Positions 24,514 to 33,046 of a stretch of DNA of 64,000 bases are shown here, in pieces (the first letter of the stretch is position 1; each line of letters begins with the position of its first letter). A program made the position numbers and the translations under genes. The stretch spans positions 1 through 64,000 of the forward strand of contig JACQXA010000004.1 in the NCBI GenBank assembly GCA_016208975.1. Reading direction: 5' to 3'. Under the pieces are notes generated by a model. That model was not told where the DNA came from, made no database searches, and saw only the letters and a list, made by a program, of their open reading frames with translations. The DNA comes from Nitrospinota bacterium (GTDB lineage: Bacteria > Nitrospinota_A > UBA7883 > JACRLM01).

Positions 24514-25062
24514 CTATTCCTCCTGGATAGAACTTATGTAATAACCGTGCGAGTCCAGCTTTAGTTTCGTAAGACCCGGATGCTCCTTCTCCAGCCGCGC
24601 CAGTTCCTGTTTGGTCAACTTCATCATGTCATCCATATCGGCCAGCTCTTTCTGCTGGGCCCGGACCTGGTCCGCCAAAGCCTGGTTTTCCATTAAAAGC
24701 CCGTTATAGGCTATGGCCTGAGCAATGGTGGACTTTAACTCGTACTCCTCCCAGGGTTTGGAAATGAACCGGTATATCTCCGCCTCGTTGATGGCGCCAA
24801 CCAGCTCTTCCCGGTCGGTATAACCGCTAAGGATAAGGCGGGCGGCGTTGGGCTGTCTTTGCTTGAAGGCGGCCAGGAATTTAACGCCGTTCATTTCCGG
24901 CATCCGGTAGTCGGACAAGACGAGATCGAACGTGGCCTCGTTGGCCCTTTCCAGCGCCTTGAAGGGGGAGTCGAAGGTTTCCACCTCGTAATCCTCCGCC
25001 AGCGACCGGCCCAGGGACTTTAAGATGTTCGACTCATCATCAACGACCATTACTCTGTACAT
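24514..25062 (-). CDS. Response regulator with receiver domain and C-terminal coiled coil
   Basis: The 182-residue protein has a full receiver domain: acidic pair VVDDES, phospho-acceptor Asp in LVLSDYRMPEMNG (about residue 53), Ser/Thr position LILSGYT and Lys in RFISKPWEEYEL. A coiled coil (about 125-160, ENQALADQVRAQQKELADMD) and a short tail follow in place of a DNA-binding domain. The receiver is close to those of RpfG-type regulators. It lies 41 nt downstream of the large sensor kinase gene and is its probable partner. Confidence 0.88.
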   Translation of the reverse strand: MYRVMVVDDESNILKSLGRSLAEDYEVETFDSPFKALERANEATFDLVLSDYRMPEMNGVKFLAAFKQRQPNAARLILSGYTDREELVGAINEAEIYRFISKPWEEYELKSTIAQAIAYNGLLMENQALADQVRAQQKELADMDDMMKLTKQELARLEKEHPGLTKLKLDSHGYYISSIQEE

Positions 25063-25103
25063 ATAATGACTATACTCCCATTTATTCAGGAATTATATCA
25101 CCA

Positions 25104-28100
25104 TCAGGTACCATTATTCTTCCTGACCGCGGGAAGCCAAATCTTGAACCTGGTCCCCCTGTCCGGCTCGCTTTCCACGGTGATATGCCCATCATGCTTG
25201 CTCACCACGCTATAGGCCAGCGAAAGGCCAAGCCCGGTGCCCTGCCCCACCGGCTTGGTGGTGAAGAACGGGTCGAATATCCTTTTTAAATGCTCCGGGG
25301 GTATGCCGGGGCCGTTGTCTATTATTTCCACCGCCACGCCTTCGTTTTCCATATACGTCTTGATGGTTATCAAACCGTTCTCGGTAATGGCCTGGGCGGC
25401 GTTTACGATAATGTTCATGAACACCTGGTTCAACTGCATCGGCATGCATTCCACCAAGGGTATGTCGCCGTATTCCTTTACCACCTTCGCCTTGTACTTT
25501 ATCTCGTTATTCACGATGTTCAGTGTGCTGTTGAGCCCGGTGTGCAGGTCGTACAACACCCAGGTGGTGTCCGCCGTGTGGGAGAAATCCCGCAGGTCCT
25601 GAACAATATATTTGACGCGGTTTATGCCCTCCCGCGATTCGGTCATCAAATCGAAAATGTCGCTCTTTACATATTCCAGCCGCGCCTTGCGTTTTACCTC
25701 CTCTAGCCGGTCCAACTCCTCCTTGGGAAGCGCTTTTTCGGCGCCGGCGTATTCGTCCATCACCTTGAAAATGTCCTGAACGTACCTCTCCAGCGAGCCT
25801 ATATTCGAATATACATACCCGATGGGGTTGTTTATTTCATGGGCCACGCCAGCCGCAAGCTGGCCGATAGACGCCATCTTTTCGGATTGTAGCAGGGCTT
25901 CTTCGGCTTCTTTTTGCTTTGTAATGTCTTCCTTGACAGCGACGAAATGGGATATGTTCCCCGCACTGTCACGCACCGGCGATATGATGGCCGCCTCCCA
26001 GAAAAGCTCTCCGTTTTTCTTTTTGTTCCTGAATTCCCCCTTCCACACCCGGCCGGTCAATATGGTGTCCCACATTCGCTTATATTCGGACTGGGTGGTA
26101 TGGCCGGACTTGAGTATCCTTGGATTCTGGCCTATCAGCTCCTCAAGGTTATAACCCGTTATCTCGGTCACCCTGCAGTTTCCGTAAACAATTTTCCCGT
26201 CCACATCTGTTATAACAAACGCGGTACTGCTCTGCTCCACCGCCACCATGAGCAGTTTCAGCCGCTCCACGACGCTTTGGCGCTCCAGATGCCCCGATAT
26301 TATCTCCGCGGCCACTTTCAATAAGCGCGCGTCCTCGGTGGACCACATTCTTGTCTTTTCCGTGTCGTCAAAACCCAGGAAACCGGCCAGCGAGCCGTCC
26401 CTTATGGCTATAGGCACCACGAGCAACGACTTTATGTCCTGCGCTTGTAAAACCTTTTTCTCGTCCATGGCCTCAGGCGGCATGGACTCCACATCCTGTA
26501 TTATTATGGTTTCCCCTCTGTTTAACTTCTCCATCCACCATGGAAGGGTGGAAGTCTCGATACCCCTCAGGTTGGTTATCTGCGGCTCTGTCCCCTCCTT
26601 GCACCATTCATGGGTATTGTCCATAACCGATCCCCCATCCCGTATGCTGAATATGTAGGAACGGTTGGCGTCCACCGCCCTGCCGATGATCTCCAGGGCT
26701 TTCCCAATGTCCGCTTCTTCACCGGAAGCGAATAAAGCCGAGAATTCGGCTATGGCTTTTTCCAGCTTTAGCATATAGGCTGTGGTCTTTTCGGCCTGGG
26801 CTTGTTCGGTAATGTCTATTCCGGCTCCGATTATTACGGCGTTTCTCTCGGATGTGGCTGGGACAACCGTGTTTGACCATGAAATGAGCCGCTTATCCCC
26901 ATCCTTGGTGAGCCATTGCCCTATATACCGTGAAGGCTTCTGGGTTTCCCTTAAGGCTGTCATCGTCATTTGGGCTTTGGAGATCTCTTCCGGCGGGATA
27001 AGCCGTTCCCAAACCTTTTCTCCGGCCAATTCCGCTGATTTATACCCTGTCAGCTTTTCGCAAGCCTTGTTAAAAGTGATTATCCGCCCCTTCTCGTCCA
27101 TGGCGATTATCAGCGCGGCGGTGATGTCCAGAATGGAGGAGATGTATTTGCTCTCCCCCTTTAGCGTTTTAATGGCCTGTTTGTATTCGGTTATGTCCCG
27201 CCCATATACGTTTATGTATGCGTATTCCGGGAAAGGAACAAAAACCAGGGAAAAACTCTTATCATTTATTTCAGTTATAAGTTCCCGGTTTACCCGGGCC
27301 CTATACGCCGATAGCGCGGCTTCCCTATAGTCTTCCGGAAGCGCCACCCGATTGGCGCCTTCCCATATCCCCAGCATAAGGCCGCTGGCGGTGTTGGCGT
27401 AAAGCACAATCCCGTCCGCGTTCACGCGGAAAACCGGATTCGGGTTCTCCGACGGGAACTTGGCGACACTCATGACGGACTCTTCGGCCATCATCTTTCC
27501 GGCGCGGGTTTTCAGGGTTAAAACTCCGAACGCCAAATCCCCGGTCAGCTCCGAAAGAATCTCCATCTCCTTTTCATTAAAAACATTTTCCGCGCCGGAA
27601 TACAGGGCGATAGCCCCAAGCACATTGCCGTTGTCCCTTAATGGCAGACACACCACGGACTTGTAACCTTGTTTAAGCGACACCACGGCCCATTCCGGGA
27701 ACCTTGTTTCGGAAATTATGCTGTTGCATATCACCGGCGCCCCGGAACTGACAGCTATCGCTTCCGGGCATGAAACACACCCTTTGGCCATCTCGCCCAT
27801 GAAACCTGTAAAACATTCCCCCGACGGGCTGGAACATTGGGAAATCCTTATTTGCCCGTTATCGTCCAGTAAAAACGCCCACGCCATTTGATACCCGCCC
27901 AGCTTAACGATGAACTCGCAGGTTTTTTGAAGCATCTCCTGCTCGGTGGAGGATCTTATGAGCATCTGGTTGGAGTTTATGACGATCTTGTAAAGGCGGT
28001 TTAAAACCTCCACCTCTTGTTGCTCCACTTTAAGGGCCTTTTCATGTTGCCTGATCAACGCGTAAAGCAACAGGGTGACGAACAAAACGAAGGTGGAGTC

Positions 28101-28226
28101 TTTTAAAATATGGATGGGAACAAACGGGAAAGACATTACATCAACAACCACCACCCACATATAAGCTATGAAGGCGAAAACCAGCACTATAAGGAAGGGG
28201 GACAGGGAGGGAAATAAATTGATCAT
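25104..28226 (-). CDS. Large membrane sensor histidine kinase (GAF-PAS-PAS-GAF-PAS-HisKA-HATPase)
   Basis: The 1040-residue protein has N-terminal membrane helices (about 6-60) and a GAF domain (about 90-240, with the cysteine-containing CSSPSGECF and GCVSCPEA). Two PAS domains follow (about 250-475), then a second GAF (about 480-650) and a third PAS with its PAC motif (LKSGHTTQSEYKRMW, FVAVKEDITKQKEAEE). The kinase core has the H box GVAHEINNPIGYV (His near 790), N box NIIVNAAQAI, and G boxes DNGPGIPP and GTGLGLSLAYSVV. A receiver domain is absent; the gene at 24514 supplies it. Four cysteines in GAF1 could bind a cofactor, which is speculative. Confidence 0.93.
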   Translation of the reverse strand: MINLFPSLSPFLIVLVFAFIAYMWVVVVDVMSFPFVPIHILKDSTFVLFVTLLLYALIRQHEKALKVEQQEVEVLNRLYKIVINSNQMLIRSSTEQEMLQKTCEFIVKLGGYQMAWAFLLDDNGQIRISQCSSPSGECFTGFMGEMAKGCVSCPEAIAVSSGAPVICNSIISETRFPEWAVVSLKQGYKSVVCLPLRDNGNVLGAIALYSGAENVFNEKEMEILSELTGDLAFGVLTLKTRAGKMMAEESVMSVAKFPSENPNPVFRVNADGIVLYANTASGLMLGIWEGANRVALPEDYREAALSAYRARVNRELITEINDKSFSLVFVPFPEYAYINVYGRDITEYKQAIKTLKGESKYISSILDITAALIIAMDEKGRIITFNKACEKLTGYKSAELAGEKVWERLIPPEEISKAQMTMTALRETQKPSRYIGQWLTKDGDKRLISWSNTVVPATSERNAVIIGAGIDITEQAQAEKTTAYMLKLEKAIAEFSALFASGEEADIGKALEIIGRAVDANRSYIFSIRDGGSVMDNTHEWCKEGTEPQITNLRGIETSTLPWWMEKLNRGETIIIQDVESMPPEAMDEKKVLQAQDIKSLLVVPIAIRDGSLAGFLGFDDTEKTRMWSTEDARLLKVAAEIISGHLERQSVVERLKLLMVAVEQSSTAFVITDVDGKIVYGNCRVTEITGYNLEELIGQNPRILKSGHTTQSEYKRMWDTILTGRVWKGEFRNKKKNGELFWEAAIISPVRDSAGNISHFVAVKEDITKQKEAEEALLQSEKMASIGQLAAGVAHEINNPIGYVYSNIGSLERYVQDIFKVMDEYAGAEKALPKEELDRLEEVKRKARLEYVKSDIFDLMTESREGINRVKYIVQDLRDFSHTADTTWVLYDLHTGLNSTLNIVNNEIKYKAKVVKEYGDIPLVECMPMQLNQVFMNIIVNAAQAITENGLITIKTYMENEGVAVEIIDNGPGIPPEHLKRIFDPFFTTKPVGQGTGLGLSLAYSVVSKHDGHITVESEPDRGTRFKIWLPAVRKNNGT

Positions 28227-28323
28227 CGCCTTGGCGCTTGATGAATTCTATGGCCTTAATTATATCTAATTTATTGTACCGCATGTTAAGGGAAAAGATT
28301 GCCCTGTACCGGTCAAGCCAGGA

Positions 28324-28565
28324 GCCCATAGTGGGAACATTGTCATGCCGGGCTTGACCCGGCATCGGGGCTTCGTCCATTCCCCGTTGAGTCTCTGATC
28401 CCGGCTCGCGCTACACTTGGCCGGGATGACAAATGGCGCACCGCGAGTTTATCGAAGGGTGATATGGAACGAGCCGCAATAAAATGTTGAGCTTCTCCGG
28501 GGTCGCCTGACCCCGGTCTTCTCCACTCCGAATAGGAATCCGTGGTCGGGCGACCACGGGGAAGC
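28324..28565 (+). repeat. Intergenic repeat family A, copy 3
   Basis: It begins AGTGGGAACATTGTCATGCC (truncated at its left end) and carries both family hairpins, the ATGGAACGAGCCGCAATAAA segment, GGGGTCGCCTGACCCC and CGTGGTCGGGCGACCACGGG. Confidence 0.85.
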
Positions 28566-28617
28566 GTTCACATGGCGGCCACGGGGAAGCGACCATGTGG
28601 CGGCCACGGGGAAGCGT
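28566..28617. repeat. Short tandem repeat GGCGGCCACGGGGAAGCG
   Basis: Two near-identical units ATG(T)GGCGGCCACGGGGAAGC sit in tandem, derived from the GACCACGGGGAAGC end of copy 3. There is no gene. Confidence 0.7.
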
Positions 28618-28748
28618 AAGAATATCCCCAATAGTGGGAACATTGTCATGCCGGGCTTGACCCGGCATCGGGGCTTCGTCCATTCCCCGTTGAGTCTCTG
28701 ATCCCGGCTCGCGCTACACTTGGCCGGGATGACAAATGGCGCACCGCG
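28618..28748 (+). repeat. Intergenic repeat family A, copy 4 (3' truncated)
   Basis: It starts with the family boundary AAGAATATCCCCAATAGTGG and runs through both hairpins to GGCGCACCGCGA, where it is cut by the next copy. Confidence 0.85.
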
Positions 28749-28890
28749 ACCCCGTTGAGTCTCTGATCCCGGCTCGCGCTACGCTTGGCCGGGATGACAA
28801 ATGGCGCACCGCGAGTTTATCGAAGGGTGACATGGAACGAGCCGCAATAAAATGTTGCGCTTCACCGGGATCGGGCGACCACTGGGAAGC
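28749..28890 (+). repeat. Intergenic repeat family A, copy 5 (5' truncated)
   Basis: It starts mid-element at CCCCGTTGAGTCTCTGATCC and continues with the large hairpin and CATGGAACGAGCCGCAATAA to ACTGGGAAGC. Together with copy 4 it forms a partial tandem duplication of about 75 bp. The remaining bases to the folate gene show no gene. Confidence 0.85.
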
Positions 28891-29017
28891 ATATGTGGCA
28901 ATGTGGCAGTGCGCCTGTCGTGGCGCCATGCGCCGCCTCGCCCATATCCGCACAGCCGTGCTATTCTTTTAGAACCCGGCGCTTGTCCGGTATTGACCAA
29001 CTGGAGACAAATTGGGA

Positions 29018-29863
29018 ATGAGCGACCGTATAATCCTGGAAACGCTGGAGACCGAGTGCATCATAGGCATTTTCGACTGGGAAAGGGTAAACCGCCAGCG
29101 GGTTACGGTGGACCTTTCGCTGGAATGCGACATCCGTTCAGCCGCCCACAGTGACGACATAAAAGACGCGGTGGATTACAAATCCCTCTCCAAAGATATT
29201 ATCACCTTCGTCGAAGCCAGCGGCTATAAGCTTATCGAGACGCTGGCCGAACAGATAGCCCGGATATGCCTGGCCAGGGGCGGCGTGAAAAAAGCCACGG
29301 TGCGCGTATCCAAACCCGGAGCCGTGCGATCTTCGAAAAACGTTTCCATAGAAATAACCCGGCCTGTGGCGGCTGGAGGGGTTAAAGTGTATTTCGGGAT
29401 AGGCGCAAACCTGGAGCCGGACAAGAACATCGAAAAAGCGCTGGGCCTGCTTCGCTCAAGGTTCAACGTAACGGCTGTGTCCTCGCGGTACCGCTCCCCT
29501 GCCTGGGGGGTGAAAGAGCCGCAACCGGATTACATAAACCTTGCCGTGGCCGCGGAGACCGGGCGGGACCTTTTCGCCACCCGGGCGGAGCTGAAACTTA
29601 TCGAGGAGCTTTGCGGCAGGGCAAGAAACGGCGACAAGTTCGCGCCGCGAAGCATGGATATAGACCTGATCATGTATGGCGACACGATTGTGAACGAACC
29701 GGCGGTGGTTATCCCCCACCCCCACCTTTTAACCCAGCAATTCGTGTATTACCCCATGATGGACATCGCCCCGGACGCGGTTGTGCCCGGCGCCGGGAAA
29801 CCGTTGCGGGAAATAACGCCCGCCTACGCCCAGGCGGAACTGCCTATAGTGCCTGTGAGTTGA
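29018..29863 (+). CDS. folBK: Fused dihydroneopterin aldolase and HPPK (FolB-FolK)
   Basis: The 281-residue protein joins two folate enzymes. Residues 1-120 are dihydroneopterin aldolase (LETLETECIIGIFDWERVNR, AVDYKSLSKDI, LIETLAEQIA with the conserved Glu, and VRVSKPGAV). From about 128 the HPPK domain follows (VYFGIGANLEPDKNIEKALG, SSRYRSPAWGV, PRSMDIDLIMYGD, IPHPHLLTQQFV). They catalyse two consecutive steps from dihydroneopterin to 6-hydroxymethyl-dihydropterin diphosphate. Known fusions of these enzymes exist, so this is normal. Start at ATG 29018; a TTG two codons earlier is possible. Confidence 0.95.
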   Translation: MSDRIILETLETECIIGIFDWERVNRQRVTVDLSLECDIRSAAHSDDIKDAVDYKSLSKDIITFVEASGYKLIETLAEQIARICLARGGVKKATVRVSKPGAVRSSKNVSIEITRPVAAGGVKVYFGIGANLEPDKNIEKALGLLRSRFNVTAVSSRYRSPAWGVKEPQPDYINLAVAAETGRDLFATRAELKLIEELCGRARNGDKFAPRSMDIDLIMYGDTIVNEPAVVIPHPHLLTQQFVYYPMMDIAPDAVVPGAGKPLREITPAYAQAELPIVPVS

Positions 29864-29904
29864 AATGACAATAACTATTAAAAATGCCGCCGGGAAAACG
29901 GTGG

Positions 29905-30141
29905 TCAGCGGGAATGTTTTGTAAGGCGCCGGGTTGTCTTCGTCAAGTCCAGCAATGACCGCAAGGCGTCATTTACCGAGGCTGAATCTGTAAACGCTTT
30001 CGCCACATCCGGCTCCAGCATTACAATGTTTGCGCCTTCCTTCAATAGCCGCTTGTCATATTTGCCACGAACGGCCTTGGTATAATCAAAGCTATATTCG
30101 GGGCGCAATTCATCGCTGGTTACTTTCCCTTTAGCTTTCAT
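29905..30141 (-). CDS. Antitoxin of a BrnT-type pair
   Basis: The 78-residue protein contains DELRPEYSFDYTKAVRGKY and ANIVMLEPDVAKAFTDSASV followed by NDALRSLLDL. As I know the family, this form (DELRPEYD...RGKY...LxPDVAxxF...NEALR) often follows BrnT toxin genes in place of a classic BrnA. It overlaps the toxin gene by 11 nt; the ATG at 30141 has AAAGGAGA six bases upstream, inside the toxin gene. It presumably binds and neutralises the toxin and represses the operon. Confidence 0.75.
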   Translation of the reverse strand: MKAKGKVTSDELRPEYSFDYTKAVRGKYDKRLLKEGANIVMLEPDVAKAFTDSASVNDALRSLLDLTKTTRRLTKHSR

Positions 30142-30400
30142 GCCGTCTCCTTTCAAGCGCCGTTGCGGGACGAGCGCTTATTATACGAATGGCGTTACCC
30201 CGCTCCGTGTGGGAAACCACCAGTAACCGGCTCTGATTTGAGTACCCGACAGTTATAAACCTTTGCTCATCAATCGAGTGGTCCGGGTCATGAAAAGTCG
30301 CCGACAATCCATCATAAAATACTGTCACGGCTTCATCAAACGCTACACGGTGCTTTTTTAGATTTCTCTTCGCTTTGTCCCTGTCCCACTCGAAGATCAT
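30131..30400 (-). CDS. brnT: BrnT family toxin
   Basis: The 89-residue protein matches the BrnT pattern closely: FEWDRDKAKRNLKKHRVAFD at the start, DPDHSIDEQRFITVGYS in the middle, and LLVVSHTERGNAIRIISARP at the end. BrnT is a RelE-fold ribonuclease that halts translation. It precedes the antitoxin gene, the usual BrnTA order. The pair stands between the folate fusion gene and the AAA+ gene. Confidence 0.88.
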   Translation of the reverse strand: MIFEWDRDKAKRNLKKHRVAFDEAVTVFYDGLSATFHDPDHSIDEQRFITVGYSNQSRLLVVSHTERGNAIRIISARPATALERRRHES

Positions 30401-30419
30401 GATCAGACTTTATCACAAT

Positions 30420-31907
30420 TCATGGGTTTTTCGCCGAGGCGGGCCGGGCCCTGTGCTGGGCCCATTGCCTTAGGGCCTCTATGTTCTCCGCCATGGTCCT
30501 GGACAGGGGCACCGTAAGCTCCATGGCGTGGCTTATGTCGGCGCTTATAAATTCGCGGTTTTCGGCGAAGGCCGTGTGCATCGCCTCCACTATGGCCATT
30601 TCTATCTCGGCGCCGGAATAACCTTTGGATTTTGCTACGAGATTGCCGATGTCGAATCCGTCCACCTTGCGTTTGCGTTTTTCAATGTGGATATTGAATA
30701 TCTGGCCCCGTTCGCTGTCCCCCGGCAGGTCTATAAAAAATATCTCGTCGAACCTGCCTTTCCTCAACAGTTCCGGCGGCAGGTCTTCTATGGAGTTGGC
30801 GGTGGCGATTACGAAAACCGGCCGTTTCTTCTCCTGCATCCACGTGAGGAACGTGCCGAATATGCGAGCCGTAACCCCCGCGTCTGTGGCGCCGGAGGAT
30901 TTGATGCCGGAGAAACCCTTTTCTATTTCATCTATCCAAAGGATCACCGGCGAAAGCGATTCGGCGGTGGCGATGGCCTTGCGGATGTTCTCTTCAGACG
31001 AGCCTATGTAAGACGAGAATATGCGCCCCATGTCCAGCCTTAATAGCGGCTGGCTCCACAGGTTGGCCACGGCCTTGGCGGCGAGGCTTTTTCCGCATCC
31101 CTGCACGCCCAGCAATAAAAGCCCCTTGGGCATGGGCAGGCCATAGTCCCGCGCCCGTTTGGTGAACGACGATTTACGGTCCACCAGCCATTTCTTTAAA
31201 TAATCCAGCCCGCCAACGCTGTTCATGTTTTCGGAGGTGTCGAAATACTCCAGCGTTCCGGATTTGCGTATAAGCTGTTTTTTCTCGAAGAGGATAAGCT
31301 GTATGTCCCGGGAATCGAACGAATGGTCTGTAAGCAGGCATTTGGAGAAAATCCGGCGGGCCTCCGTCAACGTAAGCCCCATTGCGGCGCTCACCACCGC
31401 GTCCTTATCGTCTTCGGTGAGGGACACGGAAAGTTTCGGGTTGCGGGCGGCGAACGCCAGCGCCTCCTCCAGCACGCCGCGGATGTCCGCCCGGCCGGGC
31501 ATGGGCATATCAATTATCGTTATGTCTTTCTCCAGTTCCGGCGGGGTCTTCAGCGTTGGGGAGAGGATCACCAGGGTTTTTTGCGACCGGGAGAACTCTC
31601 GCGCCAGGTCCCTCAATTTTCTAATCACCTGGTCGTTCTCCATGTAATGATGGAAATCTCGCAGGGTGATTATGGAAGACTCGGTGGAGGCCAGGGCCGT
31701 ATCCAGCGCATCGGTGGCTTTTTTTGCGGGCTGGGCGGAGCCGTCGTCGCTGGTGATGGACCAGAATGACGTTTTTTTGTTCAACTCGGCGGCGATGGAG
31801 GCAATCAGTTTTTCCGCCCGCTCCTCCTCGTGGGTAAGCAGGTAAATTATCGGAAACCGGGAGCGGATCAACAGTTTCAGTTCGGTTGCAAGCTCCTGCT
31901 CGGACAT
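30420..31907 (-). CDS. AAA+ ATPase, Ycf46-like
   Basis: The 495-residue protein has an N-terminal domain of about 230 residues (SRFPIIYLLTHEEERAEKLI, DRDFHHYM-type segment ITLRDFHHYMEND, TLVILSPTLKTPPELEKDIT) and one AAA+ module. The module has Walker A GVQGCGKSLAAKAVA, Walker B VILWIDEIEKGFSG, sensor 1 FVIATANSIEDLP and the arginine fingers ELLRKGRFDE. The N-terminal region and size match Ycf46 proteins of cyanobacteria and plastids, where a link to photosynthesis regulation has been proposed; the role in other bacteria is unknown. It lies 53 nt downstream of the beta-propeller gene on the same strand. Confidence 0.85.
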   Translation of the reverse strand: MSEQELATELKLLIRSRFPIIYLLTHEEERAEKLIASIAAELNKKTSFWSITSDDGSAQPAKKATDALDTALASTESSIITLRDFHHYMENDQVIRKLRDLAREFSRSQKTLVILSPTLKTPPELEKDITIIDMPMPGRADIRGVLEEALAFAARNPKLSVSLTEDDKDAVVSAAMGLTLTEARRIFSKCLLTDHSFDSRDIQLILFEKKQLIRKSGTLEYFDTSENMNSVGGLDYLKKWLVDRKSSFTKRARDYGLPMPKGLLLLGVQGCGKSLAAKAVANLWSQPLLRLDMGRIFSSYIGSSEENIRKAIATAESLSPVILWIDEIEKGFSGIKSSGATDAGVTARIFGTFLTWMQEKKRPVFVIATANSIEDLPPELLRKGRFDEIFFIDLPGDSERGQIFNIHIEKRKRKVDGFDIGNLVAKSKGYSGAEIEMAIVEAMHTAFAENREFISADISHAMELTVPLSRTMAENIEALRQWAQHRARPASAKNP

Positions 31908-31960
31908 GGCCCCTCGATTGAAATTGGAATTGTTCCCCGTAGGGGAAGTTTACCAGCGTC

Positions 31961-32950
31961 TCACAGCTCCAGGTAATCGAAATCGTTTTCCCCGGGCTTT
32001 TTTTCTTTCGGGGTGGGCGCGGGCCTGGGTTCCTTTTTCAGCTCGGGTTTAGGCTCCGGCTTCTCCGGCTCGGCCACGGCCACGCCATGACCGGCTCCGT
32101 AACAGGACACAACGCCTTTGTCCGTCACGGTAACAATGCGCGACCCGTCCAGGGCCATCTCCACAAACACCACGGGCCGGGCGGATTTAGCGCTCCACAA
32201 GTACTCACCCTGCCGGTTCAGCGCGGTCAACTCCCCATCGAACCCAGCGGCGGCTATCAATGCGCCGGATTCATCAACGCCTATGCGGACTACCTGGAAG
32301 CCCGGATTTACAGTGGTCAACTGGCTTTCGGCCATATCCACAAAACAGAAGCCCTCCTCTTTCAACGCCAGGTACACCCCCGCCCCCCTGGAGCTTACTT
32401 TAAGGTCGAAAATGGTCCTGCCCAGCGAAAGCTCGCTCACCGGGTCGAACTTCGAGTTGTAGTACCCTATCCACCCCAAGGCGCCCGCCACAAAAAACCC
32501 ACCGGAGCGGGGCGCGAACCGGGCGAAGGCCACCGGCTCCTGAGTGTGCACTATCCTCGCCCGCTCACCACCGGCGCTCATCACGTGGAACCTTCCCTTG
32601 TGCGAGGCCACCACCGCCGATTGCCCCCCGGCTTTTACCGCAAGGGTCTTCCCGTCCCGATCCACGAAATGCTCCCATTCAAGCTCCGCGTCACGGGTGA
32701 TTTTCATCAGCTTGCCCTGGGTGGTCAAAACGTAAATCATGGAACCGTCGGCGGTGATCCTGCTCTCCAGCGGGGCAAAATCCAGCTTGTGGTCCCACAC
32801 CACGCCACCGTTTGGGTTTATCAGGGCCAGCCGGTCGCGGTTGTCGCTTATCACCACGTCACCGGAATCCCCCGCCAGTGACACAGAGTCCACAGGGCGG
32901 CAATGGGTATGCTCCCAGAGTTTTAGAAACTTCACTGAATTTGCGGCCAT
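31961..32950 (-). CDS. Cytoplasmic beta-propeller (PQQ/WD40-like) protein
   Basis: The 329-residue protein is built of about six similar units of 40-45 residues with patterns such as SLAGDSGDVVISDNRDRLAL and LINPNGGVVWDHKL, GKLMKITRDAELEWEH and GELTALNRQGEYLWSAK, typical of PQQ-type blades. There is no signal peptide, so it acts in the cytoplasm. A Pro/Lys/Glu-rich tail (about 285-329) ends ENDFDYLEL, a possible docking peptide. It is cotranscribed with the Ycf46-like ATPase and may be its substrate adaptor; that is inference. Confidence 0.7.
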   Translation of the reverse strand: MAANSVKFLKLWEHTHCRPVDSVSLAGDSGDVVISDNRDRLALINPNGGVVWDHKLDFAPLESRITADGSMIYVLTTQGKLMKITRDAELEWEHFVDRDGKTLAVKAGGQSAVVASHKGRFHVMSAGGERARIVHTQEPVAFARFAPRSGGFFVAGALGWIGYYNSKFDPVSELSLGRTIFDLKVSSRGAGVYLALKEEGFCFVDMAESQLTTVNPGFQVVRIGVDESGALIAAAGFDGELTALNRQGEYLWSAKSARPVVFVEMALDGSRIVTVTDKGVVSCYGAGHGVAVAEPEKPEPKPELKKEPRPAPTPKEKKPGENDFDYLEL

Positions 32951-33046
32951 GGGCGTATTTTATCCCACCGGGGATTTTTAATCAGCCCTTCTTGCTCCGC
33001 GCCCGGAACGCGGTTAGACTTAATAGGCGTAAATGGAAAAAATTCG

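Noticed and set aside
25104-28226. Hybrid kinase with an internal receiver
   Set aside because: The sequence ends directly after the ATPase domain; the receiver is a separate protein at 24514-25062.
28300-28890. Possible CRISPR array
   Set aside because: The repeats are long, unevenly spaced palindromic elements, without the uniform short repeats and spacers of CRISPR, and no cas genes are present.
28411-28953. Several 60-90-codon frames with peptides such as MDEAPMPGQARHDN
   Set aside because: They are translations of the family A palindromic repeat and recur in every copy; they are not genes.
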